Below, piece after piece: positions 54,898-63,168 of a stretch of DNA of 64,000 bases; position 1 is the first letter of the stretch, and every line of letters starts with the position of its first letter. Source of the stretch: CAJQQK01 sp963696075 (lineage in GTDB: Bacteria > Pseudomonadota > Alphaproteobacteria > Rhizobiales > Hyphomicrobiaceae); NCBI GenBank assembly GCA_963696075.1, contig CAVOJD010000002.1:124001-188000 (forward strand). The letters are read 5' to 3'. The translations under genes were made by a program, and so were the position numbers. Under the pieces are notes generated by a model, which was not told the DNA's origin, made no database searches, and saw only the letters and a list, made by a program, of their open reading frames with translations.

Positions 54898-55962
54898 CTA
54901 CTCGAGGTAGGTCGGCTTCATAGCCTGCGCCTGACCCCAGGTGCGGTACTCTTTGCGGAAGGCGAAGTAGTCGTCGGCGATCTTCTTGAAGAGCGGATCA
55001 GCCTTCGATTCTTCTTCCACGACCTCGAGCCATGCCTTTTCGAACTTGGCCAGCTCGCTGTCCGGCCAACGCACGACGCTGACGCCGTTTTCCTTCTGCA
55101 TCTTGTTGAGTGCAGGCGGGTTCTGGGCTTCCGTCTGAGCGATGACGTACGTCACACTCGCAGCACCAGCCACTTCAAGCAGCGTCTGGTAGGCCTTCGG
55201 AAGCGCCTCGAACTCTTTCCGGTTCATCAGGATTTCAGAGCACGAAACCTGCTGGTGCCAGCCCGGGAAGTAGTTGAACTTCGCGATCTGGTGGAAACCG
55301 TACTTGATGTCCGTAATCGGCATCGAGAACTCGGTCGCATCGATCACGCCTTTTTCAAGCGCGGGATAGATGTCAGCACCGGCCAGCAGCTGCGTCGAAA
55401 CGCCCATCTTCTGCATCACCAGGGCGCCAAGACCGAAGAAGCGCATTTTCATGCCCTTCATCGCTTCAACGTTCGGGATTTCCTTGCGGAACCAGCCGGA
55501 CGTTTCAGGCGAGTGGCAAAGCATGTCGAACGCAATGACGCCATGCTCTTTGTAGATATCGTCTCTCAGCTTGTCGCCGTTGCCGTACTTTTTCCAGGCC
55601 TGGAATTCCGCAACCTGCGGACCAAACGGCACGGCTGTGAAGAACGACACGGCCTTGCCGAGTTTCCCGGTGTGATAGCCCGGCGTCGTCCAGCACGATT
55701 CGACGGAGCCCTTCGAGGCTGCATCGAAGCATTCAAGCGCGGGAACGAGGGCACCCGGCTCTTCGAATTTGATCTTGAATTTACCATCCGTGATCGTATC
55801 CACCCACTGGGTGAAACGAACACCGGATTCACCAAGAGCGGGAACCTGGGCTCCCCATGTGCTCTGCAGTTTCCAGCGAACGCGTTTTTGAGCTTCACTG
55901 TCCGTTGCCGGCAAAGCAACGATTGCGGCGGCAGTCAGCACCACCAATGCCTTTAGGCGCAT
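54898..55962 (-). CDS. dctP: TRAP transporter substrate-binding protein (copy 1)
   Basis: 354 residues with a signal peptide (ALVVLTAAAIVALPATDSEA). TakP/DctP type: VRWKLQSTWGAQVP, FDAASKGSVESCWTTPGYHTGKLGKAVSFFTAVPFGP, MKMRFFGLGALVMQKMGVSTQLLAGADIYPALEKGVIDATEFS. The PMPITD…GFHQIAKFNYFPGWHQQ part belongs to the branch related to alpha-keto-acid binders. GGAGGATC precedes the ATG. Near-identical to copy 2 upstream, with a 67-base identical DNA stretch (55431-55497). Ligand unknown. Confidence 0.9.
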   Translation of the reverse strand: MRLKALVVLTAAAIVALPATDSEAQKRVRWKLQSTWGAQVPALGESGVRFTQWVDTITDGKFKIKFEEPGALVPALECFDAASKGSVESCWTTPGYHTGKLGKAVSFFTAVPFGPQVAEFQAWKKYGNGDKLRDDIYKEHGVIAFDMLCHSPETSGWFRKEIPNVEAMKGMKMRFFGLGALVMQKMGVSTQLLAGADIYPALEKGVIDATEFSMPITDIKYGFHQIAKFNYFPGWHQQVSCSEILMNRKEFEALPKAYQTLLEVAGAASVTYVIAQTEAQNPPALNKMQKENGVSVVRWPDSELAKFEKAWLEVVEEESKADPLFKKIADDYFAFRKEYRTWGQAQAMKPTYLE

Positions 55963-56355
55963 ATGATCCTCCGATCCGTTTCCTCCAAATCTCTTTCGAT
56001 CGCTCGCGCCCGGTGCTTTTGCACTCTGTGACGCGCGACAGACAGTCGATCGTGACCACCCGTCGGCTCATGTCGATTGAAAAAGTCCCGCTCCCCTATC
56101 GGGGGCGAAGATGCGGATAACGGTTACACGCACCAGCGTTGATGTCAAAGGGCTTTCAAGCCAATTTGCTGGAATAAAGGCAAAACTCGCCAACTCTCTA
56201 AACAACCCGCTGGCCTCTTCGTGAACCGGCAGATGCAGGCGTGGAAACCCTTAAACCATCAAATCGACCCCTGGCACCGGGCGAGGGAGGCGGCTCCCCG
56301 CGGTGCCGGGACAAGCCGCCCGGCACCGACAGGGAAACCACCAGGCATCCGATTT
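55963..56355. other. Intergenic region between the two dctP copies
   Basis: 393 bases, no gene. Next to copy 2 it holds a perfect hairpin (listed separately); the rest includes AT-richer sequence (56150-56230) that could carry a separate promoter for copy 1. It does not repeat the upstream region of copy 2 at any length I can see. Confidence 0.6.
56302..56327 (-). terminator. Stem-loop after dctP copy 2
   Basis: GGTGCCGGG and CCCGGCACC form a perfect 9-bp stem (loop 56311-56318), 28 bases after the stop of copy 2. No T-run. Likely limits read-through from copy 2 into copy 1. Confidence 0.55.
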
Positions 56356-57420
56356 CTATTCGAGGTAGGTTGCCTTCATCGACTGCGCCTGACCCCACAC
56401 CTTGTATTCCTTGCGGAACTGAAGGTAGTCGTCAGCGATCTTCTTGAAGGCCGGGTCCGCCTTGGACTCTTCCTCAACCACTTCCAGCCAGGCCTTTTCG
56501 AACTTCGCAAGTTCGCTGTCCGGCCAGCGCACGACGTTGACGCCATTCTCGGCCTGCATCTTCGCCAGCGCCGGCGGGTTGGTGGCTTCGGTTTCCGCGA
56601 ACGTCTTGGTCACCTGGTCACCGGCCGTCACTTCGATCAGCTTCTGATATCCCTTCGGAAGCGCCTCGAAGGCCTTCTTGTTGATCAGGATTTCAGAGCA
56701 CGACGTCTGCTGGTGCCAGCCCGGGAAGTAATTGTACTTCGCGATCTGGTGGAAGCCGTACTTGATGTCGGTGATCGGCATCGAGAATTCGGTCGCATCG
56801 ATCACGCCTTTTTCAAGTGCGGGATAGATGTCGGCGCCGGCAAGCAGCTGCGTCGAAACGCCAAGCTTCTGCATGACCAGGGCGCCCAGACCGAAGAAGC
56901 GCATTTTCATGCCCTTCATCGCTTCAACGTTCGGGATTTCCTTGCGGAACCAGCCCGACGTCTCCGGCGAGATGCACAGCATATCAAACGCCATCACGCC
57001 ATAGGGCTCATAGAGTTCCTGACGCAGCTTGTCGCCGTTGCCAAACCGCTTCCAACCCTGGAATTCACCAAAGCTCGGGCCGAACGGCACGGCGGTAAAG
57101 AACGACACGGCCTTGCCGAGTTTGCCGGTGTGATAGCCCGGCGTCGTCCAGCACGATTCAACGGAGCCCTTGGACGCCGCATCAAAGCACTCGAGTGCTG
57201 GAACCAGTGCACCCGGCTCTTCGAACTTGATCTTGAACTTACCATCCGTGATCGTGTCGATATCTTTTGAGAAGTGAACACCCGACGTACCGAGCACGGG
57301 AACCTGGGCCCCCCAGGTGCTTTGCAATTTCCAGCGAACCCGTTGCTGGGCATCACTATCGGTTGCCGACACCAAGACGCCGGCGGCACAACCTAACGCA
57401 ATCCAAGCGTTGACGCGCAT
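56356..57420 (-). CDS. dctP: TRAP transporter substrate-binding protein (copy 2)
   Basis: 354 residues, the same length as copy 1, with a signal peptide ending SATDSDA. It shares long identical blocks (SPETSGWFRKEIPNVEAM, LLAGADIYPALEKG), while differences cluster in surface and C-terminal regions (for example KNLNKMQKE versus LAKMQAENG types of change). The ATG at 57420 has a strong GGAGGGTC; the frame upstream to 57540 is not conserved. A single permease pair downstream must serve both copies. The two may differ in ligand or in expression. Confidence 0.9.
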   Translation of the reverse strand: MRVNAWIALGCAAGVLVSATDSDAQQRVRWKLQSTWGAQVPVLGTSGVHFSKDIDTITDGKFKIKFEEPGALVPALECFDAASKGSVESCWTTPGYHTGKLGKAVSFFTAVPFGPSFGEFQGWKRFGNGDKLRQELYEPYGVMAFDMLCISPETSGWFRKEIPNVEAMKGMKMRFFGLGALVMQKLGVSTQLLAGADIYPALEKGVIDATEFSMPITDIKYGFHQIAKYNYFPGWHQQTSCSEILINKKAFEALPKGYQKLIEVTAGDQVTKTFAETEATNPPALAKMQAENGVNVVRWPDSELAKFEKAWLEVVEEESKADPAFKKIADDYLQFRKEYKVWGQAQSMKATYLE

Positions 57421-57820
57421 GTATGACCCTCCAGTCAATTTCCTCCATTCCCCTCCGGCGCATCCGCGTCGCGGCGCTGTTTTGCGCTCTTCTACGCGTA
57501 ATCGAGGCCCATTTGCGGGCATTAATCTCGACCAGCTCAATCGTTGCCGGAAAGGCCCAACGGAAGATCCGTCGGTTCAACAGGCTTGCACGCGCGCGAC
57601 AACGTGTCAAAACGAATCATGATTTTGATAATTGCTGCATTGCGACATTTCACCCATGCCGCGCCCCTTGATGAACCGCCTGAACGCACTTGCCGCGACC
57701 AGCAATCATCGCCCACAGACGTTGCCCGCCGCGAACAATCCTTGTTGATTCAAGTGACTGGCGCTTGACTGCTGGCGCCGCAGCGCGGCTCATCCCACAG
57801 CGTGGTGCAGCGCAACCCTC
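57421..57820. other. Intergenic region between ivd and the TRAP genes
   Basis: 400 bases, no gene or RNA recognised. Presumed promoter region of the dctP-dctP-dctM-dctQ run; an AT-richer patch (57605-57650) is the only clear compositional feature. I found no sigma-54 motif. Confidence 0.55.
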
Positions 57821-58993
57821 TCACGCCGACTTGCGGAAGATTTCCCGCCCGACCAGCATCCGCCGGATCTCGCTTGTCCCCGCCCCGATTTCATAGAGCT
57901 TGGCATCGCGCAGCAGCCGCCCCGTCGCGTTGTCGTTGATGTAGCCATTGCCACCGAGCAACTGGATCGCATCCAGCGCGACCTCCGTCGCCTTCTCCGC
58001 CGCCAGCAGGATCGCGCCTGCCGCATCCTCCCGCGTCGTCTCCCCCCGGTCGCAGGCCTGTGCGACAGCGTAAACGTAGGCCCGGCACGAATTCATCGCG
58101 ACATACATGTCCGCGATCTTCGCCTGCACCAGTTGGAATTCCCCGATCGGCTGGCCGAACTGCTCGCGCTCATGGACGTACGGCACCACGATATCCATCG
58201 CCGCCTGCATGATCCCGAGCGGCCCCGCCGCCAGCACCGCGCGTTCATAGTCGAGCCCGCTCATGAGCACCTTGACGCCGCCGCCAACCGGCCCGAGCAC
58301 GTTCTCTTCCGGCACCTCGCAATCCTCAAACACCAACTCCCCCGTGTTCGAGCCCCGCATGCCGAGCTTGTCCAGTTTCTGGGCCACCGAGAACCCCTTG
58401 AAACCGGCTTCGACGATGAACGCGCTGATCCCGCGCGGCCCCGCCTCCGGGTCCGTCTTCGCATAGACGACAACGACATCGCCGCCCGGCCCGTTCGTGA
58501 TCCAGAACTTCGTCCCGTTGAGGATGTACCGGTCGCCCTTCTTCTCGGCCCTGAGCCGCATCGACACGACGTCAGATCCCGCATTCGGCTCCGACATCGC
58601 GAGCGCACCGACATGCTCGCCCGAGATCAGTTTCGGCAGATACCGCCGCTTCTGCTCTTCCGTGCCGTTGCGCCGGATCTGGTTGATGCACAGGTTCGAG
58701 TGCGCCCCATAGGAAAGCCCCACCGACGCTGAGCCCCGGCTCACTTCCTCAAGCGCGATGCAGTGCTCGAGATAACCAAGCCCGCTGCCGCCGAATTCCT
58801 CCTCGACCGTAATCCCGTGCAGCCCCAGCGCCCCCATCTCCGGCCACAAATACCGCGGGAACTCGTCTGTCCGGTCGATCTCGGCGGCAATCGGCGCAAT
58901 CCGGTCGGCCGTGAACTGGGCAACCGTGTCGCGGATCTGGTCCGCCGTCTCGCCAAGGCCGAAATTGAAGGAGGGCTGCCGGTTCGGGATCAT
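57821..58993 (-). CDS. ivd: Isovaleryl-CoA dehydrogenase
   Basis: 390 residues, acyl-CoA dehydrogenase fold. FAD-dependent oxidation of isovaleryl-CoA in leucine breakdown. Motifs: ALAMSEPNAGSDVVSM, KFWITNGPGGDVVVVYAKT, LDKLGMRGSNTGELVFEDCEVP, and LDYERAVLAAGPLG, where the catalytic Glu sits at the IVD-specific position, not at the C-terminal position used by short/medium-chain enzymes. LLGGNGYINDNATGRLLRDAKLYEIGAGTSEIRRML closes the protein. None of the other leucine-catabolism (liu) genes is in the window. Confidence 0.93.
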   Translation of the reverse strand: MIPNRQPSFNFGLGETADQIRDTVAQFTADRIAPIAAEIDRTDEFPRYLWPEMGALGLHGITVEEEFGGSGLGYLEHCIALEEVSRGSASVGLSYGAHSNLCINQIRRNGTEEQKRRYLPKLISGEHVGALAMSEPNAGSDVVSMRLRAEKKGDRYILNGTKFWITNGPGGDVVVVYAKTDPEAGPRGISAFIVEAGFKGFSVAQKLDKLGMRGSNTGELVFEDCEVPEENVLGPVGGGVKVLMSGLDYERAVLAAGPLGIMQAAMDIVVPYVHEREQFGQPIGEFQLVQAKIADMYVAMNSCRAYVYAVAQACDRGETTREDAAGAILLAAEKATEVALDAIQLLGGNGYINDNATGRLLRDAKLYEIGAGTSEIRRMLVGREIFRKSA

Positions 58994-59109
58994 GATGCGC
59001 CTTTCTGCAAGCGCCCCTGGGCGGGACGTCAGTCAATCGAGAAAAAACGAGGCTCTTCGCGCTGTGAGAATAGCCCCTCCGGCCGGCCCAATCCCAGGCA
59101 AGTCCCAGC

Positions 59110-59556
59110 CTAGTCATTGAGCCCTTCCATGAAGATCATCGTCACCAGCCCCGTCAACACGTGGCTCTCGGCCCCCCCGCTGATCTCGAACACATCCGTT
59201 TGACACACCGTCAGCGACCGCCCGGGCTTCACCACCCGTCCCCGCGCCTCAAGCCGTCCCTGCCCCGCCGGCCGCAGGAAATTCACCTTGAGCTCCGTCG
59301 TCAAAACACCGAACCCCGGCCCCGCCAGCGTCATCGCCGCATAGCCCGCCGCCGCATCCGCAATCGCCGTGATGACCCCGCCATGCACGTAGCCATGCTG
59401 CTGGGCAAGTTCCCCCCGGAACGGCAATGCGATATCCACCGCCCCTGGTTCGACCCGGGTCAATTCCGCGCCGATGAAATTGACAAAGGGCTGGCGCCCA
59501 AAACTTTCCGTGACGCGAGCGCAAAACGTTTCATCGCGCGGCTCGAACTTCTCCAT
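59110..59556 (-). CDS. PaaI-family acyl-CoA thioesterase
   Basis: 148 residues, hotdog fold. The signature HGGVITAIADAAAGYAA (catalytic Asp-type helix), FGVLTTELKVNFLRPA and TVCQTDVFEI are typical of PaaI/YigI thioesterases, which free CoA from aromatic or medium acyl-CoAs. The ATG at 59556 is preceded by GGAGAGG. Located upstream of ivd on the same strand, fitting acyl-CoA metabolism; substrate unknown. Confidence 0.88.
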   Translation of the reverse strand: MEKFEPRDETFCARVTESFGRQPFVNFIGAELTRVEPGAVDIALPFRGELAQQHGYVHGGVITAIADAAAGYAAMTLAGPGFGVLTTELKVNFLRPAGQGRLEARGRVVKPGRSLTVCQTDVFEISGGAESHVLTGLVTMIFMEGLND

Positions 59557-59751
59557 GGATAACCCTCTCCTGTGCCACCGGACCAACTGCGATACCCTCA
59601 ACCGGAACGACCCGGTGCATCACCGCGCCCCTCCCGTCAAATCGACGCGACTGGATGGCATTCACCTTGCGCCTTGTCCATAACAGCGATGTCCGGCAGC
59701 CGGCGCCCGCGCCGTCCTCCCTGAACCATCAAAGACCGAACCGAGGCCGAG

Positions 59752-60267
59752 ATGTCGCCATCACCACCCCCCTCAGAACCGCTCGACAAGGCTGCCACCG
59801 CGCGCCCCGACCGGCCAAGCTCTGTCCCCTGGCCACCCATCCTCCTGGTCGCAGCCATCCTCGCTGCGATCGTCCTCGGGCGTCTCGCCCCGCTCACCTG
59901 GCCCGGCCTCGACGACACCCCCGCCCGGATTGTCGGTCTCTCGATCGGCGCCCTCGGCATCGCCCTGATCGCGTGGTCCGCGTGGACCATGCACCGCGCC
60001 CAGACCACCATCCTGCCCCATCGCGGCAGTGACGCCCTGGTCACCGCCGGACCGTTCCGGCGCTTCCGCAATCCGATCTATCTCGGTGACACGATGATCC
60101 TTCTGTGCCTTGCCGAATTAACCAAGAATGTCTGGTTCGTGCCGGCCGCGATCGCCTTCGCGCTCCTCGTCACCGTTCTCGCCATCCTGCCGGAAGAGCG
60201 CTACCTCGAGGCCCGGTTCGGCGATGAATATCGCTCATACAAGGCCCGGTCCCGCCGCTGGTTATGA
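59752..60267 (+). CDS. Isoprenylcysteine carboxyl methyltransferase-like membrane enzyme
   Basis: 171 residues. The N-terminus is Pro-rich and short, then four membrane segments and the ICMT/PEMT-type SAM-binding end: VTAGPFRRFRNPIYLGDTMIL and PEERYLEARFGDEYRSYKARSRRWL. Bacterial members methylate small lipids or unknown acceptors; bacteria lack prenylated CaaX proteins. The GCCGAG before the ATG is a moderate ribosome site. Stands alone. Confidence 0.85.
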   Translation: MSPSPPPSEPLDKAATARPDRPSSVPWPPILLVAAILAAIVLGRLAPLTWPGLDDTPARIVGLSIGALGIALIAWSAWTMHRAQTTILPHRGSDALVTAGPFRRFRNPIYLGDTMILLCLAELTKNVWFVPAAIAFALLVTVLAILPEERYLEARFGDEYRSYKARSRRWL

Positions 60268-60398
60268 CCACAAGGTGCCCGAGCGCCCCGCCCCGGTACG
60301 AAATTCACCGTTTTCCCGCATTATCCGGCCCGCCACCCCTGGAAATCATTGAAAAGCCCCAATCAATCCCCTTTTAAAGAAGGATGGAGGAGCGGGTT

Positions 60399-61781
60399 AT
60401 GAGCCAATACAGACAACGAACTCGACGAGTTGCCGATCACACCTTGACCGCACCGTTTTGCGGCCTTGCGGCAGTCGTGCTCCTCGCCCTCACCCCGCTG
60501 TCGCAGGCCCACGCCCAGGCCAGCACCCGCGACCAGATCGCTGAGTTCCTGTCCGGCTCCGGCACGCCCGCCAAAGCGCTCCCTGAAACGCACCGCCGCC
60601 TCGCCCAGAACGAGGCCGCCAACAAAGCCCCGCCGGCAGCCCCGACCCAGAAACCCCCGGCCGACCCGCGCGCCGGCGATCCCGACTATGAAAACGCCCG
60701 CGCCCTCATGCGTGCAATCGACAACATCCTGCGCGACACCGCCGACAACCGCAGCCAGGCCAACAAGCTGCCCTCGAAGGATGACTTCCTCCTCACCCCG
60801 CTGTGGACCGAGACCCGTGAGGACCGCGAGCGCCGTATTCGCGACCTTATGGATTCCGCCCTAGCGATCGCCACCGATGTGCCGATCGTCGACATCCAGA
60901 ACCGCATCGAGAAACTGCGCAAGAACATCGCAGAACTCGAAAACAAGATCGTGGACCTGCGCGAGAAACAACTCACGGCCCCCCACGACAGCCTCCTGCC
61001 GGGCGTGATTTCCGACACCGTTTCAAGTCTCGGCCAACAGGTCATGGATGCCGAAAAACGCATCGCCGAGAACAACAACGAAATCGAGAAATCCAAGGAA
61101 GAAGTCCGCCAGGGCCTTGCCAAGTCGGGCATCAAGTTGACCGACAAGCAGGTCGACATGCTGATCGGCTCCGTGCTCTCCGGCGACGTCGTCCGTCTCG
61201 TCGCGGTCTTCAATTCCGCCAAGCTCATCGACCAGCAGCTTGCCAAGATGATGGCAGCCAGCGGCTCCAACGTCGGCGCCGCGCGCAAGTATTTCGCCAT
61301 GCATGCGGCTCTCTTCGCCATCCTCGTGCACGCCCAGGACACCGTCATCTCCAAGATCGACGAACAGTACCTGCCCAAGCTCGACGCGATCCGCCGCGAC
61401 ATTGACGCCGCCGAAGCCAAGACCCGGCGCCTGCTGCGCGGAAAGAACCGCAAGGACCAGGCCCGCGTTCTCGAATCCAATCTTGAAAGCCAGCGCCTCG
61501 CCAAGGAAGCCGCCGACGGCTACCGCAAATACCTCCTCCAGCAGCGCGAACAGGTCGCCTCCGCCCGCCGCCGCGCGGCGCACGATCTCTCGATCGCCGA
61601 CAACACCTACGAGACCGTCGAGGCGAGCTATCAGCTCCGCAACCTGATGCGCAACACCCGCTCCACCTTCGAGGCGCTGCAGAAACTGGAGGCCCCGACC
61701 TTCGAGCAGATCTTCAAGAACGAGGAACTGCGCCGCGAGTTCGAAAACCTCACGCGCAAACTCGAAGTCCCCTCAAGCTGA
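60399..61781 (+). CDS. Secreted coiled-coil protein of unknown function
   Basis: 460 residues. Signal peptide (FCGLAAVVLLALTPLSQAHAQ), then Pro-rich linker (residues about 60-90) and long helical segments: residues about 165-250 (IRIEKLRKNIAELENKIVDLREKQ-like heptads) and 330-445. A central GIKLTDKQVDMLIGSVLSGDVVRLVAVFNSAKLIDQQL region looks globular. No enzyme motif; probably a periplasmic structural or scaffolding protein. GGAGGAG seven bases before the ATG at 60399 supports that start over the one at 60384. I recognise no family. Confidence 0.8.
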   Translation: MSQYRQRTRRVADHTLTAPFCGLAAVVLLALTPLSQAHAQASTRDQIAEFLSGSGTPAKALPETHRRLAQNEAANKAPPAAPTQKPPADPRAGDPDYENARALMRAIDNILRDTADNRSQANKLPSKDDFLLTPLWTETREDRERRIRDLMDSALAIATDVPIVDIQNRIEKLRKNIAELENKIVDLREKQLTAPHDSLLPGVISDTVSSLGQQVMDAEKRIAENNNEIEKSKEEVRQGLAKSGIKLTDKQVDMLIGSVLSGDVVRLVAVFNSAKLIDQQLAKMMAASGSNVGAARKYFAMHAALFAILVHAQDTVISKIDEQYLPKLDAIRRDIDAAEAKTRRLLRGKNRKDQARVLESNLESQRLAKEAADGYRKYLLQQREQVASARRRAAHDLSIADNTYETVEASYQLRNLMRNTRSTFEALQKLEAPTFEQIFKNEELRREFENLTRKLEVPSS

Positions 61782-62010
61782 GCTGATCTGGGCTGATCCG
61801 CTCCCGGCCGCAGGTTGCCATTCGCTCCAGCAGCAAGCGCTTCACCTCGCCCGCATCCCCCAACTCAATGCCCGCCGTGTCAGCGCCATGTCACCCGCAC
61901 CCGCCGCGCGGGGCTGCCTCATGACGGCGCGCGTGGTAACGCTATAGCGGTCACAGACGGCGATTCGCGCTCCATCCGCGAACCGCCAAACGCGGGGGCG
62001 GCGACATCAC

Positions 62011-63069
62011 ATGGCAAACGACACCAGGCACGGCGACCTCGATGTGCTTTCCGCCCCCCTCAACGTCATCGCTGCCGGCGTCATCCTGACCGGCCTCGTC
62101 TACGGCGCTGATTTTCTGATCCCGATCGTCGTCGCCTTCCTCATCACCAACGTCCTTGAGGCCCTGATCCAGCGCCTCCAGCGCCTGCGCCTGCCCCTGC
62201 TGATCGCCATGCCGCTCGCGATCCTGATCGTGCTCGCCGCCATCACCGGCCTGGTCGTGGTGTTCATCAGCCAGATCGACGAATTCGCCGCCGCCTGGCC
62301 CCGCTACACCGCGCGCCTCGAAGCTCTCGGCGTCTCCCTCGTGGCCGGTCTCGGCGAGGAATGGACCGCCCACCTCCAAAAACAGCTGTCCTCCCTCGAC
62401 CTCGCCGGCCGCTTCTCAAGCGCCGTCGGCTCCGCCTCGAACCTGCTCGTCAACTTTCTTCTCGTCCTCCTGTACGTCGCCTTCCTGCTTGCCGAGCGCG
62501 GCCGTATCTACCGCCGCCTCGTCTCCCTGGGCGACACCCGCGCCGACCGCTCCCAGACGCTCCGCACCCTGGACAACATCTCCGACGGTATCCGCCAATA
62601 TCTCTACGTGAAGACCGTCGTCAGCCTCGTCACCGGTGCAATCAGTTACGCCGTCCTGACCTGGATCGGCCTCGACTTCGCCGAGATCTGGGCCGTCATC
62701 ATCTTCCTGCTCAACTTCATTCCAAGCATCGGCTCCGTCCTCGGTGTCGTCTTCCCCGCCCTGCTCGCCCTCGTCCAGTTCGACACCCTGGAACCGTTCC
62801 TCATCATCGTCGGCTTCCTTGCCGTCATTCAGTTCCTCATCGGCAACGTCGCCGAGCCGGCCCTGATGGGCCGCTCGCTGAACCTCAGCCCCTTCGCCGT
62901 GATGGCCTCGTTGATGTTCTGGAGCGCGGTCTGGGGCATCGCCGGCGCCTTCCTGGCCGTGCCCATCACCGCCGCACTGGTCATCTTGTGCCGCGAACTC
63001 GACAACTGGCGCTGGATCAGCGTCCAGCTCTCGAACGACGATGGCCCTCCTCCCCCTTCACCCACCTGA
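62011..63069 (+). CDS. AI-2E family transporter (PerM/TqsA-like)
   Basis: 352 residues, seven to eight membrane helices with the family's central soluble loop. Signs: YGADFLIPIVVAFLITNVLEALIQRLQ at the start, LLVLLYVAFLLAERGRIYRRL, TLDNISDGIRQYLYVKTVVSLVTGAISYAVLTWIGLDFAEIWAVIIFLLNFIPSIGSVLG and FAVMASLMFWSAVWGIAGAFLAVPITAAL near the end. Members export AI-2 or act as Na+(Li+)/H+ antiporters; which one is not decidable here. Confidence 0.9.
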   Translation: MANDTRHGDLDVLSAPLNVIAAGVILTGLVYGADFLIPIVVAFLITNVLEALIQRLQRLRLPLLIAMPLAILIVLAAITGLVVVFISQIDEFAAAWPRYTARLEALGVSLVAGLGEEWTAHLQKQLSSLDLAGRFSSAVGSASNLLVNFLLVLLYVAFLLAERGRIYRRLVSLGDTRADRSQTLRTLDNISDGIRQYLYVKTVVSLVTGAISYAVLTWIGLDFAEIWAVIIFLLNFIPSIGSVLGVVFPALLALVQFDTLEPFLIIVGFLAVIQFLIGNVAEPALMGRSLNLSPFAVMASLMFWSAVWGIAGAFLAVPITAALVILCRELDNWRWISVQLSNDDGPPPPSPT

Positions 63070-63168
63070 TATCACCGCCCCCCGCGGCCCCGGCGCTTTG
63101 CCCAATCTGCTGCGTGTGCAAGCTTACGCGGTAACGAAAACCCGTTTCAGCAAGAAAGAAGGCCGCCC

